Source of the DNA: an uncultured Methylococcaceae bacterium
Lineage (GTDB): Bacteria; Pseudomonadota; Gammaproteobacteria; Methylococcales; Methylomonadaceae
Length of the DNA: 14,300 nucleotides
NCBI GenBank assembly: GCA_903873045.1
Contig: CAIQND010000437.1
Coordinates: 1-14,300 of the forward strand
Direction: 5' to 3'
Under the pieces are notes generated by a model. The model ran no database searches. It had not been told where the DNA came from and saw only the letters and a list, made by a program, of their open reading frames with translations. This document shows, piece after piece, positions 1 to 8,700 of this stretch; the first letter of the stretch is position 1, and every line of letters starts with the position of its first letter. The translations under genes were made by a program, and so were the position numbers.

Positions 1-620
1 ATTTTCTAATGCAGGTGTCTTAACCGCCAATGCTTGCCAAGCTTCGGCAATAACGGCGTTTTCAGTCACGGTTTTTCCCGTTGCAATAAAAGTAAACACG
101 GTTTCCCAGAGTTGTTGTTCAAATTGTTTCACCACGACAGAAGGCGCGTCTGAATTTTGTAATAGGGCTAAAATAGCGACTATGATTTTGGGGCTTTCAG
201 GGGAAAGTTGAGCCAATAAGCGAGTCATTAATAACGGTGAAAACTGACTGACTAAGCGTTTTCTAGCCGTTTCTGACGCTAATAGCGTATGCATAATTTC
301 AGGGTGAGTATCGATTAGCCAGTTTTCCAATGTGTGTTGTTGGCTGTTCGATAGATTCAGTGTCTGCCACGCTTCGGTAATAATGGCAGTTTCGCTCAGA
401 GTTTGGTTCGTGGCGATAAAGGCAAATAAGGTTTCCCATAGTAGTTGCTCAAATTGTTTCACCTCCGTGTCTGGGTTTTGCTGTACCGGCAATATTGCGG
501 TGATGATTTTTTTGCCTTCGAGCGAAAAGTTATCCAGTAAGATGGTCATAAACAGCGGTGAAAATTGCCTAACCAGGCGTTTTCTTGCGGTTGGCGCGTT
601 TAATGTACTGAGAATAAGAC
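1..620 (-). repeat. Two tandem ~107-110-residue coding repeats in the tape measure gene
   Basis: Two copies of a unit lie head to tail inside the tape measure frame. The first copy covers roughly 290-620 and the second roughly 1-285, reaching the window edge. Matching anchors are the GCC/AGCTTCGG-like stretch at 36 and 366 (330 bases apart) and the CGGTGAAAA stretch at 235 and 556 (321 bases apart). The 9-base difference matches a three-residue insertion before VKQFEQ in the second copy. Protein identity between copies is high over the RKRLV-QFSPL, AIL, KQFEQ, FIAT and EAWQ segments. More copies may follow beyond the left edge. Confidence 0.85.
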
Positions 621-1086
621 CTTTAGGAATAGTTGCTACGCCGTCTTGCCAAGCATCCAGCAGCGTCTGCTCAAAATTTTTATTTTTTGTCAGTGTTATC
701 GACCAAGGTAAACGCCCCGTATTTAAGAAATAAACCAAGGTTTCGGCTAGGCTTTGTTGGCTGGTTTTATGGCAAATATTGTGAATTGTTGCGGAAGATG
801 AGATGGTAATCTGTTCACGAAGTTTTTTTTCAATAGCCTCTGCAACGACTGCGGTTAAGTTTTGTTCCCAATGCTCCAGTGTTAGCGCACCCGCATCAAT
901 ATCCAAGCGGTCAATAGACCAGCTTTCAGAGTCTGCAAATCGATTAAATACTTTTTCCAGTGTAGGTAATAAATCATCCTGACACCATCCTGATAATCGA
1001 TTTTGTAATAGCCAAGCATCCGATTCCACACCGTTAAATTCGATGTGGAGGTGTTGCTGTTGAATGGTATGCGGTGAACTGCTCAT
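1..1086 (-). CDS. Contractile injection system tape measure protein (N-terminal part, cut by left edge)
   Basis: My own reading of the reverse strand gives an open frame of 362 codons from ATG at 1086 to base 1 with no stop, so the C-terminus lies outside the window. The N-terminal ~75 residues look like the CIS tape-measure family: a start rich in His and Gln (SSSPHTIQQQHLHIEF), a helical stretch ending in LLPTLEKVF, then the hallmark-like segment SIDRLDIDAGALTLEHW. The family is thought to fix the length of the inner tube. From about residue 159 the chain runs in tandem units of roughly 107-110 residues containing TARKRLVxQFSPL, VKQFEQxLWET and EAWQxL. The start lies 11 bases after the stop of the 1541-residue gene; no clear Shine-Dalgarno is visible, so it may rely on coupling. 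Assignment rests on remembered family motifs. The repeats and the open frame are seen directly. Confidence 0.82.
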   Translation of the reverse strand, partial: MSSSPHTIQQQHLHIEFNGVESDAWLLQNRLSGWCQDDLLPTLEKVFNRFADSESWSIDRLDIDAGALTLEHWEQNLTAVVAEAIEKKLREQITISSSATIHNICHKTSQQSLAETLVYFLNTGRLPWSITLTKNKNFEQTLLDAWQDGVATIPKGLILSTLNAPTARKRLVRQFSPLFMTILLDNFSLEGKKIITAILPVQQNPDTEVKQFEQLLWETLFAFIATNQTLSETAIITEAWQTLNLSNSQQHTLENWLIDTHPEIMHTLLASETARKRLVSQFSPLLMTRLLAQLSPESPKIIVAILALLQNSDAPSVVVKQFEQQLWETVFTFIATGKTVTENAVIAEAWQALAVKTPALEN

Positions 1087-1097
1087 TGGAATGTGTT

Positions 1098-4000
1098 TTA
1101 GCCAAGTTTGAGGATGTCTTTCTGTATAAATCGGCATCCATCCTTGGTGAAAGCGGTGAGCAGAATAGTCTTAATGTTAGGTTCGCGCTGGGTAAACCTA
1201 AAGCTGGTTTGTTGACCGTTTGACATCGGTGGAATAGCATCCTGCACTTCCCAAAGATAAGCGATTGGTTCATCATTACCAACGGGTTTTACCTCCAAAA
1301 ATGCGACTGGAAAATCCACTTGCTGGGTTATTTCCAGTTTCAAATCTAATTCGTTAGGACACTGCGGTTCATCTATGCTTTTCGGATTGCATTTATTGAC
1401 TTTGACTGTGTTAAATGCAGGTGTTTTAACAGTCATCACAACTTGTCCACGTTGTGTTATAACAATAGTACTGTCAACTGGTGTGACCGTTAAGGCGGTT
1501 ATTGAGCCGATAAATCGTGGTGATGGAAGCGGCCAAGAGTATCCAAATTCAAACGGTAGGCACTCGAAATATTCAATCCACCATGTATCCATAACGCCTG
1601 ATTTTGATGGTTCGTAATTAAACTTCAGGCAATCGACTCCGCCTGTACGTTCAATAATCAGCTTATTTATGATGTCTGCAAAACTATTTCCGTCTCCTCC
1701 AACTTCTGCCAAAACTTTCTGAACTTCTGCTGACATATCAATATTATTGCCTTGCGGATATTCAAAGGTGAGATGAGCCTGAAAATTTTCTTTTATATTG
1801 GGCAAAGAGAAGTAATAGCCGCGTCGCAAGGCAATACCATCACAGGGCAAATCGCAACAGTTATGTGAGATTTCCATATTGGCAGGGCATTGATTGCTGT
1901 CCAGCACATTGATGGAAACACCAGCCTTGCTAGCGATTGAATCCGTGGTGTAACTATTGCCATCAAGAGGTACGTCATTGATCGTATAAGGCGGTTTACC
2001 TCCGCTGAGCATGAGGGTTGCTGTATAGGTTTGTAAATCATCACTGCACTTAAAATCTATGCTGTCAAATGTAATGGCTGATGTAACCGTGATGGTTTGC
2101 GGTAGTGACTCCGTGCCGCCAGTGTCACGAATGGTTAAGGTATATTCACCTGCTGACAATAATATTTCATTCAATGCTTGATATTCCTGCTCATTAATTT
2201 TGATTTCATAAGGTGACAGACCACCTTTTGGAGTAATGTTCAGAGCCGAGAAACTATCCACATTAGGGCAGCCTGTTGTTACATTAAAGGTGACATAGGT
2301 CTGGATAAACTCGATTCCCGCCGTGCATGAATGACTGTCTGCCACGGTGATACCGCCTCCCATGCCATTTGCCATTGGAGCGGTAGTATATTGATTATTG
2401 ACTGCCGTTTCGTTGCCAGCATCATTGACCGTATAAGGCGGTGTGCCGCCCTCGATATTGAGCGTTGCCGTGTAGGTATCAGAAACTTCATCGTATTGAA
2501 ATAATGGTTCGCTAATAATAATGGGTGCGGCAACCGTGATAGTTTGTGGAATCGATTCTGAGCCTTCAGCATCACGAATCGTTAAGGTATGCTCACCAAC
2601 GCCTAGTGTTAGCGCTTCACTTAATGGTTGATATTCTCCGTCATCAATCTTGATGATGTAGGGTGACAAATCGCCTTCCGGGATAATCCTTACTGGCGCA
2701 CCATCGGCATTGGCGCAGCCAATTGTCACGCTGAATGTTGGCTGTACGCAGTGATGGGTAATTTCGATTTCGGCGGCGCATAGCCTACTGTCCAGCACGT
2801 TGATAGTTCTGGTTGTTCCGTTATCGATTGAATCCGTGGTGTAAACGTTTCCAGTGATGGTTATTTCGTTGATCGTATAAGGTGGTGTGCCACCGACGAT
2901 ATTAAAGGTAGCACGATAGGCGCTGGTATCTGCACTGCATTGGTAAGTCGGCACACTAAAAGTAATGGGCGATATAATCGTGATAGTTTGTGGCAGCGAT
3001 TCTGTTCCTTCAGCATCACAAATTCTTAAGGTATGACTGCCAACTGCCAATGATACCGTTGAGCTTAGTGGCTGGTAATCCTGTTTGTCAATTTTAAGAT
3101 CATAAGGTGGCAAGCCGCCTTTTACGGTAAGGCTGACGATGGCAAATCCTTGTTCGTTGGTGCAGCCGATTATTACAAAGAGCTTGGGCAGTATTTTCGG
3201 CAATACAAACTGCACAGCCTCACAAACTGAATTGCACTGGTAGGGTAGATAAAAATCCGCAATGACTGTGTTATCAGCAAACTCTTTGACTATTTGAGTG
3301 ATGATGTCGGGTGTAATGTCTTGTGCGTCAACTGCAAATTTAGGTGCGGCGTGATAAACAAGAATGAATGTTCCGCCTAAAGGAACACCTGCTTTGTGCT
3401 GAATGCCTGGATTGCTTTGCAGGAAGTGATTAAGGAACAGCTTTTGTTTTATTTCACGAACACGGCGTAGATATTCATCGTAAAGAACTTTAAACGCATC
3501 GGTACGACAGGCGTATAGGATGGCTTCAAGACGGTCATCTATTTCTTCACCCGATGTTATAAAATCTTTAGTAACAGCGGCGAGTTCTCTCACGTTAATA
3601 ACGTTTTCTGCTTCATCTTCCACACCAGCAAGTCTTTTTGCATAATATTGCTCGATTTCACGCTCAATAGCTGTCGTTATATCGATTAAATCTTTGTGTA
3701 TTTTTTCAAAGCTATCATAATTAAATTGTGCAAGATCATCAGACACAGCATTATAAATTTTTGAGAGATACATAACTGGATATATATAAACAATATTCTC
3801 TTTCCCAGGCCCCCTATTTCTCTCATCGATTAGATCACCGATGATTATCCAAGCAGGTATATCATGCTCTCTGCCGAGCGCAATATCCGCATCCTCAAGG
3901 AATCGACCCACAGTCATAGGTGTTACTTCATAATCTGGAGCTTGTTTAACCAGTAGCGGTAATGTTGGCTTAGTCTTAGTAGTAACAGGAGACTTATGCT

Positions 4001-5723
4001 GATAGGGCAGATCATAAAAATACTGTACTTCTTTGCACAAAAAACAAATAAGCTCAGCTTTCAGCGCGTCATATTGTGCTTCCAAATCCTCAAATCGACA
4101 GTCTTCTTGACTTAAATCAGCGAGCATTTTTTCCGTAAACTTACCTGCGCGTAGAGTAATCACATCGATGGGTAAGCGGTAATCATTTTTCAATTTCAAC
4201 AGCGTCTCTATGACATCTTGATAGTTACTACCCAAATGCCCTTCTATACGTAGAAAATTGTAAGGTTCCAGGTCATAGCGCAACGGGTTGATAACAAAAT
4301 CAGGTACAGGGGGCGAGTATTCATCACTACGATAACTAAAGTTTTGTTTAGCCCGATTACGTAGGGTTTTTTCGCTATTCCAAAGCATAAACAGCGGAGG
4401 CTCTCCGCTTTGCTGGTAGTAGTAAGGAATCGCTTTGTCAGACAGCAGCATATCGCCTAATTTACTAGGGGTAATGCGAATTAGAGGATTGTCTTTATTA
4501 TCTAATGGTAAAACGGGAGTATCGGTAAATTGCGCAATCATTTCGACCAGACGGTGAAATAACAGCTTTAATTCTGCTCTTTCTTTAAAACGCGCATCGC
4601 AACTATTATTGGCGGGAGAGGAGGTAAAATAATGCCGATAGAAACCAGGGCTGGTATCGGAAGCGAAAGGCGTTGCCAGTCTTAACATCAAGTGTCTTGG
4701 AAACAGCGCGTCAGGTGGACAACAGCTACACAATAACGCCACGCCTTTCCAGCGAAATTCATCGTAAGCCTTGATTAAATCATCGAAAACGTCGTAATAA
4801 TATTGCAGAAAAAGAATTTGCGTTGTCTTGGTTGGTAAGTCATCCAAAAAGCCGAATTTTGCATTAAAACTGGCGAATGGATTGTCTGGAAATAGGTCTT
4901 GTACAATAGGTTTGAATGCTAAGTAAGCTTGGCTAAGCGCATTTCCTACTCGATGTGCCAGTTGACCTTCACCTCTGCTAAAAACCGCATGGAAAGCCGC
5001 TAATATGTCCTCTGATTCGATAGAGCTATCATTGGATAATTCATAGCGTGGCAAGCGAAAGTCAGGTAAATTCAGCTGTGCGGCTAACACGGCTTCACGG
5101 TCGAAGAAAACGACGTTAGCCGACTCTAAGTGATTCGCTTCGTTGTTGGCGGTAATGATTGCATCAAGATCAGTTTTTGCAATTAATAAAGGTCGCAAGG
5201 TTGCGGTTACTTTAGAGCCTTGGTCATCGCAACTATTGGGCGTACAACTACGCAGATTATCTTTTTTTAATTCGAGAAATAGCAGTACGACTTTTTCACT
5301 AGCACCCCAAAAATAAACCAATGGTAAGGGGATTACACCTGTTTTATTATCATCAAGGTTGTCTTCAACAATTTCCCAAAGTTCATAGGGTACTTTTTTC
5401 GGCTTATCCCCTGTTTCATCCAGTTTTGTAAATAGCGGGTATTCAATATCTTCGGGGGGAATATATCTTTTATAATATCCTAAAGTGACGTTTTCAGGCT
5501 GAACGATAAGATAACCTTCTGAGGTAATACCACAGCCTTTTGAAATAGAGATTGCCGTTTCCGTGCAGCTTACCTCTAATCCACACACGATGCCTATACC
5601 AATCAAATTGGCGCGTGTTAAACGCGACTGCTGATCCAGGTAATCAATAGCCTGATTCAAATGCACGTTAGTCAACACTTGGTTGGCTTCAAAAAGAGGA
5701 TATTCATTTTGTGTAGGATTCAT
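1098..5723 (-). CDS. Large eCIS-associated protein with three tandem double Ig/SprB-like units; possible fibre or outer baseplate component
   Basis: This 1541-residue protein has no visible signal peptide or membrane segment. Residues ~8-60 (VLTNVHLNQAIDYLDQQSRL, then LIGIGIVCGLEV) look like a docking domain. The region to ~830 holds segments resembling proteins I associate with eCIS loci: SKLGDMLLSDKAIPYYY near 420-436 and FLRIEGHLG near 490. Cys pairs or clusters lie near 159-165 and 331-334. Residues ~850-1290 are three 149-residue units, each with two beta modules carrying GG-x-PPY-type turns. The rest is beta-rich and ends in a PKD-like segment (AYLWEVQ, then a T-rich strand). ATG at 5723 is the first start, 23 bases after the previous stop, with no strong Shine-Dalgarno. 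Its place after Afp12 and before the tape measure gene is where fibre or receptor-binding genes can sit. A fibre or adhesin role is my inference; no enzyme motif was recognised. Confidence 0.75.
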   Translation of the reverse strand: MNPTQNEYPLFEANQVLTNVHLNQAIDYLDQQSRLTRANLIGIGIVCGLEVSCTETAISISKGCGITSEGYLIVQPENVTLGYYKRYIPPEDIEYPLFTKLDETGDKPKKVPYELWEIVEDNLDDNKTGVIPLPLVYFWGASEKVVLLFLELKKDNLRSCTPNSCDDQGSKVTATLRPLLIAKTDLDAIITANNEANHLESANVVFFDREAVLAAQLNLPDFRLPRYELSNDSSIESEDILAAFHAVFSRGEGQLAHRVGNALSQAYLAFKPIVQDLFPDNPFASFNAKFGFLDDLPTKTTQILFLQYYYDVFDDLIKAYDEFRWKGVALLCSCCPPDALFPRHLMLRLATPFASDTSPGFYRHYFTSSPANNSCDARFKERAELKLLFHRLVEMIAQFTDTPVLPLDNKDNPLIRITPSKLGDMLLSDKAIPYYYQQSGEPPLFMLWNSEKTLRNRAKQNFSYRSDEYSPPVPDFVINPLRYDLEPYNFLRIEGHLGSNYQDVIETLLKLKNDYRLPIDVITLRAGKFTEKMLADLSQEDCRFEDLEAQYDALKAELICFLCKEVQYFYDLPYQHKSPVTTKTKPTLPLLVKQAPDYEVTPMTVGRFLEDADIALGREHDIPAWIIIGDLIDERNRGPGKENIVYIYPVMYLSKIYNAVSDDLAQFNYDSFEKIHKDLIDITTAIEREIEQYYAKRLAGVEDEAENVINVRELAAVTKDFITSGEEIDDRLEAILYACRTDAFKVLYDEYLRRVREIKQKLFLNHFLQSNPGIQHKAGVPLGGTFILVYHAAPKFAVDAQDITPDIITQIVKEFADNTVIADFYLPYQCNSVCEAVQFVLPKILPKLFVIIGCTNEQGFAIVSLTVKGGLPPYDLKIDKQDYQPLSSTVSLAVGSHTLRICDAEGTESLPQTITIISPITFSVPTYQCSADTSAYRATFNIVGGTPPYTINEITITGNVYTTDSIDNGTTRTINVLDSRLCAAEIEITHHCVQPTFSVTIGCANADGAPVRIIPEGDLSPYIIKIDDGEYQPLSEALTLGVGEHTLTIRDAEGSESIPQTITVAAPIIISEPLFQYDEVSDTYTATLNIEGGTPPYTVNDAGNETAVNNQYTTAPMANGMGGGITVADSHSCTAGIEFIQTYVTFNVTTGCPNVDSFSALNITPKGGLSPYEIKINEQEYQALNEILLSAGEYTLTIRDTGGTESLPQTITVTSAITFDSIDFKCSDDLQTYTATLMLSGGKPPYTINDVPLDGNSYTTDSIASKAGVSINVLDSNQCPANMEISHNCCDLPCDGIALRRGYYFSLPNIKENFQAHLTFEYPQGNNIDMSAEVQKVLAEVGGDGNSFADIINKLIIERTGGVDCLKFNYEPSKSGVMDTWWIEYFECLPFEFGYSWPLPSPRFIGSITALTVTPVDSTIVITQRGQVVMTVKTPAFNTVKVNKCNPKSIDEPQCPNELDLKLEITQQVDFPVAFLEVKPVGNDEPIAYLWEVQDAIPPMSNGQQTSFRFTQREPNIKTILLTAFTKDGCRFIQKDILKLG
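1856..3170 (-). repeat. Three tandem 447-base units encoding paired Ig/SprB-like modules
   Basis: The Gly-Cys codons that open each unit start at 3167, 2720 and 2273, exactly 447 bases (149 residues) apart. Each unit holds module A (Gly-Cys, a GG-LPPY or G-LSPY turn, the IDK/INE-QEYQ-L segment, then HTLxIRDAEGxESLPQTIT) and module B (an aromatic-x-Cys strand, GG-x-PPYTIND turn, YTTDSI, INVLDS-x-x-C). At DNA level the GTATAAGGCGGT-like stretch coding the PPYT turn recurs near 1984, 2428 and 2874. Units have diverged at protein level and contain balancing small insertions and deletions, so they are old duplications and not an assembly artefact. Confidence 0.9.
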
Positions 5724-5746
5724 GGCGGTATCACCGATATTTTTTG

Positions 5747-8700
5747 TTAGGTAGACGAGTGCAGCGGATAGCTGCCTAATGCGGTACTGCCAAGTCGAAC
5801 CGGATTTTGGTCACTGCCATCATCACAGTCATGTAAAGTTGCACCGGGATAAGTATTGCGTAATTCACTTAGCAGGTTGACGACTATCCACAGTCGGTAA
5901 GAGACTTCAATCCACTCTGCGTATACACCTGCGACAAAAACACCGTCAACCGTTTTGCCAATCAATAAGGCGGTTACCTCTTTTGGCAACGCCAAGTCGC
6001 TACGACTTTCAATATTCAACAGTAATTCTGTAATATCGAATTTTTCTAAAGCCACTTCATTAGCTATGTTGTCCTTCATCCAGTGATAAAATTCATCCGC
6101 ATAATCGCTAATTATTTTTGCGGTACAAGTACATAAATATTTTTCATCGAAAACTGGATTAGGCAGGGCTTTCAAGACAGTTTGCACTCGTTCTTGCAAG
6201 CGTATTTCCGTCCAATCAACGAGGGCATTTGCATCCAGCCACTGAAACCAAGCCTCTTCAAAGCGTTCAAATTGCCATCCGACTAAAGCAATATGGGTAA
6301 AATAGGCTAAAAGTTCGATATAAAGGTTTTTCCAAGTATCTTCTGATACAGAATCGGCACAAGTAAAATCGCTTTTTTTGAGTTGTTTAAAAAGCTGATT
6401 AATCTCTACTTCCCACGTTGCTTTTGACCAATAATTCGTTTTACGCGCATTAAACCAGACTTTAAAAACCTTATGGTATGATTCCAAAATTGTCTTGGCA
6501 CATTGATAGGCTTGATTATCGACATAATCTGTACCCAAGTCTTTTTCCAATAATTCAGCAAGCGTTGTCAATAGCGGTTCGCAAGGATTAAACACAAAGC
6601 CATTGTTATCCACCCAACAGATTTTAGCTAACAAGTGAGCGGGGCTTTCTTGCCGCATAGTACGGTCGGCGAAACGGCGCATTTCCATATTGAGGTTATA
6701 CGGTGCAGTCCAGCCTGGCATGACAAAGGTTAAGCGACAGGAATAAGGGTCTGTATCAGCACAAAGACTGCAAGCATCGTCAGCTTCAACGGGATAAAGA
6801 GCGTCACCTGGAAATTTAGGTCTTAATAATAAATGCTCTACGATAATGGTGCGTTTATTGGCACTCCAGCCGATTAATTCATCCCTCCATATTTCGGCTT
6901 CTGCCGTGGTGTTAAATAAATCTGGATATTGGGCAAGAATATTGCCCACTTTGTCGTTTAATTGCAGACGAAATTGCGTTGACTCAGGGATGATGCTGTA
7001 AGCTTCAAGCTGGATCATTTGTACGATAACCTCCTGAAAGCTTTGTGCGGTATCATTTTTTGATGTTAACCAAACCGTATCATTGCCATTTTTTAATGGA
7101 AATTTAACCGTGTTTGCTTGATAAGTGCTAGCCGTAATTAACTCAGAAAAAGCCAAATCGGGATAACCCAATAATAAACTAACGCGTTTTTTAAGCCCTG
7201 AAAAATTATCAGGTGCGGATGGATTTACCTTGTAGTTGAAGGCTTTGCCGCGATCACAACTAATCAAGGGATAAGCCTTTAAAAAAGAAATTTTATCTTC
7301 TATCAGCCGATCAAGCCCGACTTGCTGTCCTTGGAAATTGGTCAATAACAAGGCATATTCACCAAATTGTTCACCAAACCGTGCCATTAAATGATTAAGA
7401 AAACGGTTGCGGCGTTCGTGAAATTCGGGTTTTGTTTCAGCTATAGATTCTAATTTGCTTACACTTAAGTCACTTAACAAATCGTCATAACCTTGAATTA
7501 AGTCTTTACTGAATTCTTTAACGAAATAAGTACGATCAACTGAAAAATCCAGAGAAAATAATTGTGCCGCGTGCGCCAGTTGCGCTAAAGCATTTGCTAA
7601 TAACTGTTCAAATACCATCAAATAGGCTTTGAGTTGCCTAGCCTGTGCTTTACGTTCTGGCGATGCTCCTGCTGGCAAGCCTTCAGTACCGATACCGTAA
7701 GTTAATGGAAAGCTGTATTGCAGTGGGTAATAATCTTCGGGATGACGGAATACCCCCGAAGGAATTGACAAATCGATAGCGGCATTTTTAATTTTTGGAC
7801 GTTCAGCTTCACCGTGTAATTGCGTCAATGTTTGAACCGCCTCATCCATTCTGGGCATAAATGGCAGACCGTTTTTGAAAAACAGAAAACGTGACAAATT
7901 ATGATAAAGTCTGGGTTGATGGTTTTCTTCTACATACAGGACCCAAGCCGCACTTAATTTATTGTTATCAAACTTAAGATTTTTATCCTCTATGCTTGGA
8001 TCAGCCTTACCTTTTACCAATCTGCCTTCAGCATCATATTTGCTCAGTAACAGATTGTTGACTGCGACCACACCGTCTATATCGACCAGTCGATTGATAA
8101 TGTCAGAGGTACGCAATAGTTTTTTTAATTCGGCAACTTGCAGCTCGTCATCTTTGATAAAACCACAGCTAAGCTTAGGGCCATTAAAAATAGCTTCGAC
8201 GGGGATGTCGCTGTCCAGCAATTCCTGCAAGCTGTAAAAATGGACGGGGGGATTAAAATAGTTTTCTATTTCAAACCAAATTCGTGCTTGTATGCGTTCA
8301 ATATCTGCATCAGGTGCGACTTCTATGTCGGCACAAACGGCAATGTCTTCAACACTGACAACATCGATATGGCAGAATTCTTCATCGAGATTACGGTGTT
8401 TTTGCAATGCGGTTTTGGCAGCTTCCACCGCTTCGTTAATTTTAAGCAGTTTATTCCAGTAGCGATCAATAAAGCCTGCATTATTCAACGCTTCCTGTAT
8501 ATCAGTAAGAGCATTTGCATCATTTTTAGCGGTTATATCGCCAAACAGTCGCATTGCCGCCTGTTCCGTAACATCGTTTTTTTCACCTTTTATTTTTATC
8601 GTGAAACGCACAAAAAAAACGTTGCGCCAATGATTGCGTAAATCTGGAGCGGTGAGTTTCTTAAACGCTGTGCTGGTAGCTATTTCAACGTTGAGTAATT

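Noticed and set aside
332..733. 133-codon plus-strand open frame
   Set aside because: It lies opposite the tape measure gene and reflects its codon pattern; the product is a Cys/Ser/Val-rich sequence with no recognisable fold and no good ribosome site.
1034..1282. 82-codon minus-strand open frame spanning the junction of the last two genes
   Set aside because: Out of frame with both the 1541-residue gene and the tape measure gene, each of which is supported by family motifs or repeats.
1856..3170. CRISPR array or mobile element explanation for the repeated DNA
   Set aside because: The repeat period of 447 bases is coding, in frame and diverged at protein level, with no short identical repeats, spacers, inverted ends or transposase.
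5724..5746. Possible promoter or terminator in the 23-base gap before the 1541-residue gene
   Set aside because: Too short for both promoter elements and without a stem-loop; the gap is only AT-rich.
8138..8641. 167-codon plus-strand open frame with hydrophobic, Phe-rich product
   Set aside because: Antisense to the Afp12-like gene, which has strong family motifs over its length; no promoter or Shine-Dalgarno support.
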